Assembly: GCA_002708825.1 (NCBI GenBank)
Contig: PAPF01000007.1
Location: 17,571 to 81,570, forward strand
DNA from: Phyllobacteriaceae bacterium
GTDB lineage: Bacteria > Pseudomonadota > Alphaproteobacteria > Rhizobiales > Rhizobiaceae
Direction: 5' to 3'
Length of the DNA: 64,000 nt
The notes under the pieces are model-generated. The model had not been told where the DNA came from. It made no database searches and saw nothing but the letters and a program-made list of their open reading frames with translations. How positions within the stretch are numbered: the first letter of the stretch is position 1; every line of letters begins with the position of its first letter. Position numbers and translations under genes: made by a program. Positions 32,899 to 42,043 of the stretch are shown one piece after another.

Positions 32899-33165
32899 AT
32901 GGCACGTTTTGACATGCACGAAGCCGGCGCCGGCGCCATGGACGCAACGACCCAGGCCGACATCCTTTTCGAGATGGGCATGATGTATGCGACCGGCCGC
33001 GACTGCGAGATGGACCTGGTGGCCGCCCACAAGTGGTTCAACATCGCCGCGATCAAGGGCTCGGCCCGCGCCGCCGCGCTGCGCTCCGAAATGGCCGGCC
33101 AGATGTCGAAGGCCGAACTCGCCCGCGCCCTGCGCGAGGCCCGCGAATGGATGACGATGCACTGA
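32899..33165 (+). CDS. Small Sel1-like repeat protein
   Basis: An 88-residue protein with a single Sel1/TPR-like repeat (ILFEMGMMYATGRDCEMDLV, AAHKWFNIAAIKGS) and a charged helical C-terminus. The lack of a signal peptide suggests a cytoplasmic adaptor. Small one-repeat Sel1 proteins of this type are conserved in Hyphomicrobiales; function unknown. A GGGGATTGGAAA sequence precedes the ATG. A structured stretch and a strong hairpin follow before the leucine operon ends. Confidence 0.82.
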   Translation: MARFDMHEAGAGAMDATTQADILFEMGMMYATGRDCEMDLVAAHKWFNIAAIKGSARAAALRSEMAGQMSKAELARALREAREWMTMH

Positions 33166-33356
33166 TCATCCGTGCAGACAGGTTTACAAGCCCCGCACCG
33201 CGAGAACGGGGTGGAACCGCCCGAAGGCGGAAACGGTCGGCCGGCAACACAAGAAGAAGTGGGCCTTCGCGATGCGAGGGACCCGGCCACGGACCGGCAC
33301 TGCGAACGCGTATTTTCGGCGTGGGGACGCTCGGGGGACGCTTGGCAGGTGAAAGT

Positions 33357-33397
33357 GAGCCGCGACCGGCAGGGGACAGCCGGCGCGGCTCTTTTCT
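33357..33397 (+). terminator. Rho-independent terminator downstream of the Sel1 gene
   Basis: The outer stem is GAGCCGCG / CGCGGCTC and the inner stem CCGGC / GCCGG, with one bulged A and an 8-base loop, followed by TTTTCTT. It lies 190 bases after the Sel1 stop, leaving a long untranslated stretch before it. The bases between contain further hairpins, such as CCGCC-CGAA-GGCGG near 33218. Confidence 0.7.
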
Positions 33398-33421
33398 TGA
33401 CGGGACGCCAGCGCTCCGCCG

Positions 33422-35362
33422 TCAGTCCTGTTCCTGGAACCGCACAAGCACGGTGCCATCCGTCACCTGCGCGCCCTGGGCCGCGACCTCCGCGATCACG
33501 CCGTCATGGGGGGCGGCTATGGTGTGCTCCATCTTCATGGCCTCCAGCACCAGCAGCGGCTGGCCCTTGGTCACCGTCGCGCCTGCTTCCACGTTCACCA
33601 GCTTGACCAGTCCGGGCATGGGGGCGGTCAGCCGGTCGGCGCCCGCCGCGTCGCCGGCGCCGGCGAACGGATCGCGCAGCGAAAAATCGATGGCATGACC
33701 ACCAGCGAACACCGTGACATGGCCGGGCCAGTGCACGGCCGTCCGTGTGCCGAGCGGCAGCGTGACCGGCGGATGATCGCCCACCGAGACCCTGGCCGAG
33801 CGGCCGTCCGCCGGCGTCACCCGCGCCGGAATCGTCTCCTCGCCCCGCTTCAGTTCGACCATGATGGACAGCGGATGAAAATGGCTGAAACCGGCCAGCG
33901 CGTCCCACGGGTCATTGCCGGCAGCCGGCTTGAGCCCGGAAGCGGCTAGCGCGGCTTCTGCCACCATCGGCGCCGAGGCGTCCGGCTGCGCCACGAGGCT
34001 CGCCTGGTCGCGCTCGATCAGCCCGGTGTCCACGTCCCCGGCGGCAAAGCCGGAATGGCGGGCAAGGGCGGCCAGGAAGCCGGTATTGGCGATGGACCCG
34101 GCTACTTGCGTGGCCTCCAGCGCCTCTGCGAGCCCGTTGAGCGCTGACGTGCGGTCGCCGCCTTGCACGATGAGCTTGGCGATCATCGGGTCGTAGAACG
34201 GGCTGATCGCATCGCCCTGTTCCACGCCGCTGTCGATGCGCACCAGCCCGCCCTTGACCGAAGCCGGGAAGGCGAGGTGATGCAGCGTGCCGATGGCCGG
34301 CAGGAAGCCGCGCGCCGGGTCCTCGGCATAGACGCGTGCCTCGAAGGCATGGCCGCAAAGCGCGATCTCGTCATGTCGGCGCGGCAGCGGTTCGCCAGCG
34401 GCCACCCGCAACTGCCACTCGACCAGGTCGACGCCGGTGATGCATTCGGTCACCGGATGCTCCACCTGCAGGCGGGTGTTCATCTCCATGAACCAGAAGC
34501 CGTCAGGACGCAGCCCGTCCGAGCCGTCGACGATGAACTCGATCGTGCCCGCGCCGCGATAGTCGATGGCTTTTGCGGCCTTGACCGCCGCGTCCGTCAT
34601 CGCCGCGCGCATCTCTTCGGTCATGCCCGGGGCAGGGGCCTCCTCGATCACCTTCTGGTGGCGGCGTTGCAGGGAACAGTCGCGCTCGAACAGGTGGACG
34701 ACATTGCCGTGGCTGTCGCCGAAGACCTGCACCTCGATATGGCGCGGCTTCTCGATGTATTTCTCCACCAGGACCCGGTCGTCGCCGAAGGCGGCCTTGG
34801 ATTCGCGCCGCGCCGCCGACAGCGCGTCCTTGAAATCCTCTGGCCGGTCCACCTTGCGCATGCCCTTGCCGCCGCCGCCGGCCGCCGCCTTGATGAGCAC
34901 CGGATAGCCGATCTCGCTTGCCTTGGTGGCCAGCACCACCAGTTCCTGCGCGTCGCCGTGATAGCCCGGAACCACCGGCACGCCGGCCTTTTCCATCAGC
35001 CGCTTGGCCGCGTCCTTCAGGCCCATGGCGCGAATGGATGCTGCCGAAGGGCCGATGAAGACGAGGCCGGCCGCTTCCACCTTCTCCACGAAGCCGGGAT
35101 TTTCCGACAGGAAGCCGTAGCCCGGATGGATGGCCTGGGCGCCCGTGGCCTGCGCCGCCGCGATGATGCGCTCGGCGACAAGATAGCTTTCCGCCGCTGC
35201 CGCCGGGCCGATAGGCATCGCTTCGTCGGCCATGCGCACATGCAGCGCGTTGCTGTCGGCGTCGGAATGGACCGCGACGGTGGCAATGCCCATGCGCCGC
35301 GCGGTCCTGATGATGCGGCAGGCGATCTCGCCGCGATTGGCGATGAGGATCTTGGTGAACAT
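33422..35362 (-). CDS. mccA: Methylcrotonyl-CoA carboxylase biotin-containing alpha subunit
   Basis: The biotin carboxylase and carrier subunit for leucine breakdown. It carboxylates its biotin with ATP and bicarbonate so that MccB can convert 3-methylcrotonyl-CoA to 3-methylglutaconyl-CoA. The 646 residues contain an N-terminal biotin carboxylase (ILIANRGEIACRIIRTARRM, the GGGGKGM ATP loop, EHPVTECITGVDLVEWQ), a middle linker, and the biotinyl domain with Lys610 in VLEAMKMEHTI. Similar alpha subunits serve propionyl- or acetyl-CoA carboxylase; the neighbours ivd and mccB favour methylcrotonyl-CoA. It lies 10 bases after mccB. Confidence 0.93.
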   Translation of the reverse strand: MFTKILIANRGEIACRIIRTARRMGIATVAVHSDADSNALHVRMADEAMPIGPAAAAESYLVAERIIAAAQATGAQAIHPGYGFLSENPGFVEKVEAAGLVFIGPSAASIRAMGLKDAAKRLMEKAGVPVVPGYHGDAQELVVLATKASEIGYPVLIKAAAGGGGKGMRKVDRPEDFKDALSAARRESKAAFGDDRVLVEKYIEKPRHIEVQVFGDSHGNVVHLFERDCSLQRRHQKVIEEAPAPGMTEEMRAAMTDAAVKAAKAIDYRGAGTIEFIVDGSDGLRPDGFWFMEMNTRLQVEHPVTECITGVDLVEWQLRVAAGEPLPRRHDEIALCGHAFEARVYAEDPARGFLPAIGTLHHLAFPASVKGGLVRIDSGVEQGDAISPFYDPMIAKLIVQGGDRTSALNGLAEALEATQVAGSIANTGFLAALARHSGFAAGDVDTGLIERDQASLVAQPDASAPMVAEAALAASGLKPAAGNDPWDALAGFSHFHPLSIMVELKRGEETIPARVTPADGRSARVSVGDHPPVTLPLGTRTAVHWPGHVTVFAGGHAIDFSLRDPFAGAGDAAGADRLTAPMPGLVKLVNVEAGATVTKGQPLLVLEAMKMEHTIAAPHDGVIAEVAAQGAQVTDGTVLVRFQEQD

Positions 35363-35372
35363 GGGTCTCTCC

Positions 35373-36980
35373 TCACATCCTGAACACGCCGAACTTCGTT
35401 TCCTCCACCGGCGCGTTGAGCGCGGCGGAGAGCGAAAGGCCGATCACGTCGCGCGTCTTGGCCGGGTCGATGATGCCGTCGTCCCACAGCCGGGCCGACG
35501 AATAGAGCGGATGGCCCTCGCGCTCGTATTTCTCAAGGATCGGCGCGCGGAAGTCCGCCTCCTCTTGCGCGCTCCAGGTGCCGCCCTTGCGCTCGATCCC
35601 CTCGCGCTTGACGAGCGCCAGCACGGTGGCCGCCTGTTCCCCGCCCATTACCGAGATGCGCGCGTTCGGCCACATCCACAGGAAGCGCGGTGAATAGGCC
35701 CGCCCGCACATGCCGTAATTGCCCGCGCCGAACGAGCCGCCGATGATGACGGTCACCTTCGGCACTTTCGCCGTGGCCACCGCCGTCACCAGCTTGGCGC
35801 CGTCCTTGGCGATGCCGCCGGCCTCGTATTTGCGGCCAACCATGAAGCCGGTGATGTTCTGCAGGAAGACCAGCGGAATCCGGCGCTGGCAGCATAGTTC
35901 GATGAAATGCGCGCCCTTCTGCGCGCTTTCCGAAAACAGCACGCCATTGTTGGCGATGATGCCGACGGGAATGCCGTGCACATGGGCAAAGCCGGTGACG
36001 AGCGTCGTGCCGTAATTGGCCTTGAACTCATCGAATTCGGATCCGTCCACGGTCCGCGCGATCACCTCGCGCACGTCGAACGGTTTCGACAGGCTCTGCG
36101 GCACGATGCCGTAAAGCTCGCCTGGCGCGTGAAGCGGCGGAATCGGATCGCGGAGGACCAGGTTCATCTGCTTGCGGCGGTTGAGGTTTTTCACGATGCG
36201 CCGCACCATGGCCAGCGCGTGGTAATCGTCCTGCGCGTAATGGTCGGCGACGCCGGATTCGCGCGTGTGCAGGTCCGCACCACCCAGGTCCTCCGCCGAG
36301 ACGTCCTCGCCCGTCGCTGCCTTCACCAGTGGCGGGCCGCCCAGGAAGATGGTGGCCTGCTTGCGCACCATGATCGTCTCGTCGCTCATGGCCGGCACAT
36401 AGGCCCCGCCGGCCGTGCAGGACCCCATCACGCAGGCGATCTGCGGTATGCCCCTGGCGCTCATGTTGGCCTGGTTGAAGAAGATGCGCCCGAAATGGTC
36501 GCGGTCCGGGAACACCTCGTCCTGGTTGGGCAGGTTGGCGCCGCCCGAATCGACCAGGTAGATGCAGGGCAGGTTGTTCTGCTCGGCGATTTCCTGGGCA
36601 CGCAGGTGCTTCTTGACCGTCAGCGGGTAATAGGTGCCACCCTTCACCGTGGCGTCGTTCACCACGATCATGCACTCGGTGCCCTCCACGCGGCCGACAC
36701 CGCAGATGAGGCCGGCGGACGCGATGTCGCCGCCATACATGTCCCAGGCCGCGAACTGGCCCACTTCGAGGAAGGGCGAACCCGGATCGATCAGCGCCGC
36801 CAGCCGCTCGCGCGGCAGCAGCTTGCCGCGCTCAACGTGTCGGTCGCGCGCGTGGTCGGGCCCGCCGCGTTCGATGGTGGCGGCCTTGGCGGTAAGGTCG
36901 TCGACAAGCGCGCGCATGGCTTGCGCATTGGCCTTGAAATCGTCGGTGGCGGTTGCAACGGCAGAGGTGAGGGCGGGCAT
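35373..36980 (-). CDS. mccB: Methylcrotonyl-CoA carboxylase carboxyltransferase beta subunit
   Basis: The carboxyltransferase partner of MccA. The 535 residues hold two crotonase-like halves. Conserved segments include [18 protein letters not shown], the acyl-CoA binding [19 protein letters not shown], and biotin-site stretches [19 protein letters not shown] and [20 protein letters not shown]. These match MCC beta better than propionyl-CoA carboxylase beta, in particular the [19 protein letters not shown] block. It is second to last in the tetR-ivd-methyltransferase-mccB-mccA run, with 14 bases between it and the methyltransferase. Confidence 0.95.
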   Translation of the reverse strand: MPALTSAVATATDDFKANAQAMRALVDDLTAKAATIERGGPDHARDRHVERGKLLPRERLAALIDPGSPFLEVGQFAAWDMYGGDIASAGLICGVGRVEGTECMIVVNDATVKGGTYYPLTVKKHLRAQEIAEQNNLPCIYLVDSGGANLPNQDEVFPDRDHFGRIFFNQANMSARGIPQIACVMGSCTAGGAYVPAMSDETIMVRKQATIFLGGPPLVKAATGEDVSAEDLGGADLHTRESGVADHYAQDDYHALAMVRRIVKNLNRRKQMNLVLRDPIPPLHAPGELYGIVPQSLSKPFDVREVIARTVDGSEFDEFKANYGTTLVTGFAHVHGIPVGIIANNGVLFSESAQKGAHFIELCCQRRIPLVFLQNITGFMVGRKYEAGGIAKDGAKLVTAVATAKVPKVTVIIGGSFGAGNYGMCGRAYSPRFLWMWPNARISVMGGEQAATVLALVKREGIERKGGTWSAQEEADFRAPILEKYEREGHPLYSSARLWDDGIIDPAKTRDVIGLSLSAALNAPVEETKFGVFRM

Positions 36981-36994
36981 GTGGCTTTCCCTGT

Positions 36995-37882
36995 TCAGCT
37001 ATTCCTGCGGGCGATCCAGACCGTCTGGCCGACGGCCGGCAACGGTCCTTCCGCGATGTCGAAATGGGGTGTCAGCAGGCCGCGGACATAGGCGTGGGGA
37101 TGATAGGCGACGAAGGTGCGGCCGCCTTCCTTGACCCGGTCGCGCACGACCAGTTCGCCGGCGTCGAAACGGGCCCGTTCCTCCGGCAGCAATCCGCCGG
37201 CCTGGTCGGGGCCGTGAAACGAGGCCAGCAATATGCCGCCGGGCTTCAGCACGCGCGCCAGTTCGCCGGCCCACGCCCGGTGCGCGGACTCCGACAGGTG
37301 CGTGAAGACGGAGATGCAATAGAGTCCGTCGAATGTGCCCTCCGCGGCCGGCAAGGGCGGCATCAGGCCGTTCAGCGCGAAGGTGGCGTCCGGAACATGG
37401 TTCCGGCACCAGTCGATGGCGGCCGGGTTGTAGTCGAAGCCGGTCATGCGGAAATGGCCCGGCATGGCCCGGACCAGCCGCCCAAGGCCGCAGCCCCATT
37501 CCGCGACGTCCAGCCCGGACAGGCCCGAATGGCGTTCGATCAGCGCCGCGATCTGGCCGGCATGGTTGGCCCCGCTCTCGGCATAATGCCGGTAGGAGGT
37601 GTGGGCATACATGTCATGCATCCACCACAAGGGCGGGGCCTCGAAACCTGGATTGACCCTGAGCCACGCCGCGTTGTCGCGGCGCGTGGCGAGCGCCGAA
37701 CGGGCGAAGCGGAACGCCTCGGCCAGGGGCAGCAGGCCTGCCTTGCGCGCCGCCGAAACAAGTCTCTGCTTTCCCTGGCCCAAGGTTGCGGCTCCGTGTG
37801 AGGCGATTCGGCGAGGTTCCCACAAGGCCGGTGCCGCGTCGAGCCTTGCCGTTGTCTGCAATGCGCCGGACAAGCCCGTCAC
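36995..37882 (-). CDS. Class I SAM-dependent methyltransferase inside the leucine operon
   Basis: A 295-residue protein whose C-terminal 190 residues form a Rossmann methyltransferase: motif [17 protein letters not shown], acidic motif [13 protein letters not shown], motif [15 protein letters not shown], and [15 protein letters not shown]. The N-terminal 100 residues are not recognised. The start is a GTG overlapping the ivd stop by 4 bases (GTGA), so translation is coupled to isovaleryl-CoA dehydrogenase. Longer in-frame starts would run inside ivd and are not accepted. Methyl acceptor unknown; no standard step of leucine degradation needs a methyltransferase. Confidence 0.85.
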   Translation of the reverse strand: MTGLSGALQTTARLDAAPALWEPRRIASHGAATLGQGKQRLVSAARKAGLLPLAEAFRFARSALATRRDNAAWLRVNPGFEAPPLWWMHDMYAHTSYRHYAESGANHAGQIAALIERHSGLSGLDVAEWGCGLGRLVRAMPGHFRMTGFDYNPAAIDWCRNHVPDATFALNGLMPPLPAAEGTFDGLYCISVFTHLSESAHRAWAGELARVLKPGGILLASFHGPDQAGGLLPEERARFDAGELVVRDRVKEGGRTFVAYHPHAYVRGLLTPHFDIAEGPLPAVGQTVWIARRNS

Positions 37883-39042
37883 ACCCCCTCCGCCATCATT
37901 TCGCGGCCGATCAGCATGCGGCGGATTTCCGACGTTCCCGCGCCGATCTCGTAGAGCTTGGCGTCGCGCAGCAGCCGCCCGGTCGGATATTCGTTGGTAT
38001 AGCCGTTGCCGCCGAGAAGCTGGATGGCGTCCAGCGCGCATTGCGTGGCCTTTTCGGCCGAGAAGAGAACGCAGCCCGCCGCGTCCTTGCGTGTCGTCTC
38101 GCCCCGGTCGCAGGCCGCGGCCACCGCATAGACATAGGCGCGCGCCGCGTTCATCGTGGAATACATGTCGGCCAGCTTGCCCTGGACAAGCTGGAAATTG
38201 CCGATCGGCTCGCCGAACTGCTTACGTTCGTGCACATAGGGCACGACGACGTCGAGACAGGCCGCCATCAGGCCGATGGGCCCGCCCGACAGCACCACGC
38301 GCTCGTAGTCCAGCCCGCTCATCAGCACGGCCACGCCCTTGCCTTCCTCGCCGAGCACGTTCTCGAAGGGCACTTCCACGTCCTCGAACACCAGTTCGCC
38401 GGTATTGGAGCCGCGCATGCCCAGCTTGTCGAGCTTCTGGGCCACCTTGAAGCCCTTCATCTCCTTCTCGACCAGGAAGGCGGTGATCCCCCTGGAATGG
38501 GCGGCCATGTCGGTCTTGGCATAGACGACCAGCGTGTCGGCATCCGGCCCGTTGGTGATCCACATCTTGGAGCCGTTGAGCACGTAGCGGTCGTTCTTCT
38601 TGTCGGCGCGCAGCTTCATGCCCACCACATCGGAACCAGCGCCCGGCTCGCTCATCGCCAGCGCGCCCACATGCTCGCCCGAGCACAGCTTCGGCAGGTA
38701 TTTCTCCTTCTGCTCCGCCGTGCCCCAGCGGTTGATCTGGTTGACGCAGAGATTGGAATGGGCGCCGTAGGAGAGGCCGACCGAGGCCGAGGCCCGGCTG
38801 ATTTCCTCGATGGCCACCGTATGCGCCAGGTAGGTCAGGCCCGAACCGCCATAATCCGGGTCGGCGGTCACGCCGAGCAGGCCGAGCGCGCCGAACTCCT
38901 TCCATAGATGGGCCGGGAAGTTGTCCTCCCGGTCGATCTGCGCGGCCAGCGGCGCGATCTTGTCCTGCGCGAAACGGTGCACCATCTCGCGCAGTGCCTC
39001 GATCTCCTCACCAAGTCCGAATTTCATGGAATGATGATACAT
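37879..39042 (-). CDS. ivd: Isovaleryl-CoA dehydrogenase
   Basis: An FAD acyl-CoA dehydrogenase that oxidises isovaleryl-CoA to 3-methylcrotonyl-CoA in leucine catabolism, feeding MccAB and passing electrons to ETF. The 387 residues show [38 protein letters not shown], the IVD-like [17 protein letters not shown] (catalytic Glu) and [20 protein letters not shown], with [18 protein letters not shown] at the end. A GGAGGA site lies 9 bases upstream of the ATG. The start overlaps the end of the upstream tetR gene by 35 bases, implying one transcript. Confidence 0.96.
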   Translation of the reverse strand: MYHHSMKFGLGEEIEALREMVHRFAQDKIAPLAAQIDREDNFPAHLWKEFGALGLLGVTADPDYGGSGLTYLAHTVAIEEISRASASVGLSYGAHSNLCVNQINRWGTAEQKEKYLPKLCSGEHVGALAMSEPGAGSDVVGMKLRADKKNDRYVLNGSKMWITNGPDADTLVVYAKTDMAAHSRGITAFLVEKEMKGFKVAQKLDKLGMRGSNTGELVFEDVEVPFENVLGEEGKGVAVLMSGLDYERVVLSGGPIGLMAACLDVVVPYVHERKQFGEPIGNFQLVQGKLADMYSTMNAARAYVYAVAAACDRGETTRKDAAGCVLFSAEKATQCALDAIQLLGGNGYTNEYPTGRLLRDAKLYEIGAGTSEIRRMLIGREMMAEGV

Positions 39043-39646
39043 TGCGGTGCTCCTCCGAAGCGCCGACGAGGCGCAGGGTCATGGTCTGGTAGGTGTTGGT
39101 CACGTCGTCGATGGAAAGCCGGTCGTCGGGCCGGAACCATACGATGACGCCGGTAATCATCTGGATGATCGCCATGGAGGTCAGCGTCACGTCCTCGACG
39201 GCGAAGACCCCGGCCTCCTGGCCCTCGCGCAGGATGGCGCGCAGTTCCTTTTCATAGGCCGAGCGCATCTTCAGGATCTCGCTCAGGTGATCGTGCGAGA
39301 GGCTGCGCAATTCCATGTTGGAGACATGGGTCGCGTGCCGCCGCTCCACATGGAAACGCACATGGTTGGCGATGAATGCCAGCAGCCGGGCGCGCGGACC
39401 GCCATTGGCGGGCAGGGCGGCCTTCAGCGATTCCGCCAGCCCTTCCATGTGGTCGCGCATCAGCTTGAAGAGAAGGTCTTCCTTGGCCGGAAAATAGCGG
39501 TAGAGCGCCGCCGCCTGCACGCCGACCTCCGCGGCAAGCTGGCGCATCGTCACGGCCTCGAACCCGTGATGCGCGATCAGCGGCGCGGCAGCCTCGCGGA
39601 TCGCCGCTTCTGTCCTCTCCCCGTCCGATCCGGCCGTGCGCGCCAT
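39008..39646 (-). CDS. TetR-family regulator of the leucine catabolism operon
   Basis: A 212-residue repressor-type protein with an N-terminal TetR helix-turn-helix ([38 protein letters not shown]) and an all-helical ligand-binding domain. It is first in the ivd-mcc run and overlaps ivd by 35 bases. The neighbours suggest it responds to an acyl-CoA of the pathway, like LiuQ-type regulators; this is inference. A 22-base palindrome lies 23-44 bases upstream of the start and is the likely autoregulatory operator. Confidence 0.92.
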   Translation of the reverse strand: MARTAGSDGERTEAAIREAAAPLIAHHGFEAVTMRQLAAEVGVQAAALYRYFPAKEDLLFKLMRDHMEGLAESLKAALPANGGPRARLLAFIANHVRFHVERRHATHVSNMELRSLSHDHLSEILKMRSAYEKELRAILREGQEAGVFAVEDVTLTSMAIIQMITGVIVWFRPDDRLSIDDVTNTYQTMTLRLVGASEEHRNVSSFHEIRTW

Positions 39647-39668
39647 GGCTCCTCCTGTCGACGGTTAT

Positions 39669-39690
39669 TAATAAAACGAACGTTTAATTA
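39669..39690. promoter_or_regulatory. TetR-type palindromic operator
   Basis: The palindrome is centred on AAACGAACGTTT (39674-39685), with flanks TAATA and AATTA, so 10 of 11 base pairs match across 22 bases. It sits directly upstream of tetR on the minus strand and 109 bases upstream of pfkB on the plus strand. Its position and AAACG-N2-CGTTT form fit TetR-family autoregulation. Confidence 0.6.
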
Positions 39691-39798
39691 TTTCAAGATC
39701 TCTTCGCACGGTGCCGCAATTTGCATGTACGGTCATTGCGCCGTCACGGGGGAAGGGTTCACAATGGCGGTCCGACAAACCGCTGGCCGCGACACCCC

Positions 39799-40725
39799 AT
39801 GAAGCCTGTTCTCGCCATCGCCCTCAATCCGACCATCGACGTGGCCTCGCAGGCCAGGCGGGTGCAGCCCACCTTCAAGATACGCACGCGCAACCAGCAG
39901 GTCTATCCCGGCGGCGGCGGAACCAATGTCGCCCGCGTGATCGCCGAACTGGGCGGCAGCGCGGAACTGGCTTACCTGGCGGGCGGCGCCACCGGCCCGG
40001 TCTTCGAGGGCCTGCTGGCGGGAACCGGAATCACGCTGCACGGTTTTCCGATGCAGGGCGCGGTGCGCATCTCCGTGACGATCTTCGAGGAGGAGACCGG
40101 CTTCGAATACCGCGCCGTGCCGGAGGGCCCGGAGGTGACCGGGGCCGAACTGGAACCGGTCTTCGATCTCGTGCGGAGCGTCAGGCAAGGCTACATCGTC
40201 GCCTCCGGCAGCCTGCCGCGCGGCTGCCCCGCCGATGCCTATGCCCGCATGGCCATGATTGCGGAGGCCAACGGCGTCCCGTTCGTGCTCGATACATCCG
40301 GCGAGGCGCTGACGCAGACCCTTGAAAAAGCGAAGGTTTTCCTGCTGAAGCCAAGCATTGGCGAGTTGTCTGCCCATGCCGGGCGCAAGCTCGACGAGGA
40401 TGGCGCTGTCGAGGTTGCCTCGGCCATCGTCGAATCGGGCGCGGCGGAGAACATCGCCGTGACCATGGGCCGCGACGGCGCCTTCCTGGCAAGCCGCGAC
40501 GGCGTGATCCGCCGGCCGCCGGTGCACGTGAAGACCCAATCGGCCGTTGGCGCCGGGGACAGTTTCCTCGCTGCCATGGTGTTCAGGCTGGCTTCGGGCG
40601 CGGCCATGCAGGAAGCCTTCGAATACGGTCTCGCCGCCGGCGCGGCAGCCGCCATGACGCCGGGCACGGTGCTGTGCCGGAGGGCCGATGTGGAAGCCCT
40701 CTATGCCGGGATGCTTGCGCGCTGA
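39799..40725 (+). CDS. pfkB: 6-phosphofructokinase II type kinase (PfkB, ribokinase family)
   Basis: An ATP-dependent sugar-phosphate kinase of the ribokinase fold, 308 residues. It aligns well by eye with E. coli Pfk-2: substrate motif PGGGGTNVARVIAELGGSAE, VLDTSGEAL, LLKPSIGELS, and the catalytic loop VHVKTQSAVGAGDSFLAAM with Asp as base, ending GTVLCRRADVEALY. The likely reaction is fructose 6-phosphate to fructose 1,6-bisphosphate; fructose 1-phosphate or tagatose 6-phosphate kinases share the fold. The first ATG that fits the family is at 39799; no strong ribosome site precedes it. Confidence 0.88.
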   Translation: MKPVLAIALNPTIDVASQARRVQPTFKIRTRNQQVYPGGGGTNVARVIAELGGSAELAYLAGGATGPVFEGLLAGTGITLHGFPMQGAVRISVTIFEEETGFEYRAVPEGPEVTGAELEPVFDLVRSVRQGYIVASGSLPRGCPADAYARMAMIAEANGVPFVLDTSGEALTQTLEKAKVFLLKPSIGELSAHAGRKLDEDGAVEVASAIVESGAAENIAVTMGRDGAFLASRDGVIRRPPVHVKTQSAVGAGDSFLAAMVFRLASGAAMQEAFEYGLAAGAAAAMTPGTVLCRRADVEALYAGMLAR

Positions 40726-40736
40726 ACCGCTGCGGC

Positions 40737-41849
40737 TCAGGCGGCCGCAGCCGCCAGCGTGTCGGCGAGTGCCGCGGCGAACAGGTCGAGTTCTGCGTCC
40801 GGCCCGCAGGAAATGCGGATGCAGCGGTCCAGCCCCGGCGCCATGGGCTTGCGCGCGAATACGCCGCGCTCCACCAGCCCGCTCATCACCGACAGCGCAA
40901 ACGCGCCGTCGCGCCCGCAATCGATGGTGACGAAATTCGTCGCCGAGGGCAGGGCGCAGAGCCCGTTCCGGGCCGCGATGCCGGCGATGATGCCGCGCGC
41001 CCGTTCCACATTGGCGATGGTTCCGGCCAGATGGTCGCTGTCGCCGAGCGCCGCCATGCAGGCCGCCTGCGCCATGCGCGTGATTCCGAAATGGTTGCGC
41101 ACCTTGTCGAAGGCGGAAATGGCCTCCGCCTCGCCGATGCAATAGCCGCAACGCAGGCCCGCCAGCCCGTAAGCCTTTGAAAACGTGCGCATCCGCAGCA
41201 CGTTCGGGCGCGCCGTGTCGAGCCCGGGCATGGTGCCGGCGGGTGCGAACTCGCCATAGGCCTCATCCAGCACCAGCATGGTGGTTTCCGGCAGCGCCTC
41301 GATGAAGGCCTGCACCGCGTCTGCCGCGTGCCAGCTTGCCATGGGATTGTCGGGATTGGCGAAATAGACAAGGCCCGCGCCCTCGCGCTTCACCGCGTCG
41401 AGCAGCGCCTGCGGATCTTCCCGGTCGCCCGCATAGGGCACGGTGACGAGCCGCCCGCCGAAACCGCTGACATGATAGTTGAATGTCGGATAGGCGCCGA
41501 GCGAGGTGACGACCGGCTGCCCCGGCTCCACATATTGCCGCACGACGATGCCGAGCAGCCCGTCAATGCCTTCGCCCACCATCACGTTCTGCGCGGCAAC
41601 GCCCAGATGCACGGCCAGCGCCTGGCGCAGGTCGTGGTTTTCCGGGTCGCAATATTTCCACATCCCGGGCGCCGCCGCCGCCATCGCGGCAATGGCCTTG
41701 GGCGAGGGGCCGAACCCGTTCTCGTTGGCGCCGAGCCGCGCCGCGAAGGGCCGCCCGCGCGCCCGCTCCTGCGTTTCCGGGCCCACGAAGGGCACGGTTG
41801 CGGGCAGGGATTGCACCAGCGGTGTGGTTTGCGGGCGAAGCGTCATCAT
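40737..41849 (-). CDS. HisC-like PLP-dependent aminotransferase
   Basis: A fold type I aminotransferase of 370 residues related to histidinol-phosphate aminotransferase. It shows LGANENGFGPSPKAIAAM, the cofactor-binding YFANPDNPMASWH and LVLDEAYGEFA, and the Schiff-base lysine in RTFSKAYGLAGLRCGYCIG. Many rhizobia carry several HisC paralogs. This one is not beside other his genes, so it may act on another amino acid such as an aromatic one. It is convergent with pfkB, the stops being 11 bases apart. Confidence 0.88.
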   Translation of the reverse strand: MMTLRPQTTPLVQSLPATVPFVGPETQERARGRPFAARLGANENGFGPSPKAIAAMAAAAPGMWKYCDPENHDLRQALAVHLGVAAQNVMVGEGIDGLLGIVVRQYVEPGQPVVTSLGAYPTFNYHVSGFGGRLVTVPYAGDREDPQALLDAVKREGAGLVYFANPDNPMASWHAADAVQAFIEALPETTMLVLDEAYGEFAPAGTMPGLDTARPNVLRMRTFSKAYGLAGLRCGYCIGEAEAISAFDKVRNHFGITRMAQAACMAALGDSDHLAGTIANVERARGIIAGIAARNGLCALPSATNFVTIDCGRDGAFALSVMSGLVERGVFARKPMAPGLDRCIRISCGPDAELDLFAAALADTLAAAAA

Positions 41850-41969
41850 GGCGTGATCCTCCTGGCCGCTCCCGCTTTACCAAGCTGCGCGCCGCGCCGG
41901 AAGCGCCAAATGAGAAATGGGCTTGCCCAGAAAGGAACACGGGGCAGTCCCGCAATCCAATTGCGGCAC

Positions 41970-42007
41970 AAAAAAACGGGCGCCCCGAAAAGAAAACGGG
42001 GCGCCCG
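41970..42007 (-). terminator. Rho-independent terminator of porin 1
   Basis: A perfect 11-bp stem CGGGCGCCCCG / CGGGGCGCCCG (41977-41987 and 41997-42007) with a 9-base A-rich loop, followed on the minus strand by seven T residues. It lies 36 bases beyond the porin 1 stop. A strong hairpin of this type suits a highly expressed outer-membrane protein. Confidence 0.9.
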
Positions 42008-42043
42008 AAAGCGCCCCGCGATCTGTTTCAACCGGACTTCTGA

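Noticed and set aside
37883..38041. 53-codon N-terminal extension of the methyltransferase
   Set aside because: It lies wholly inside ivd in another frame with low-complexity Arg-rich sequence; the GTG overlapping the ivd stop is a better start.
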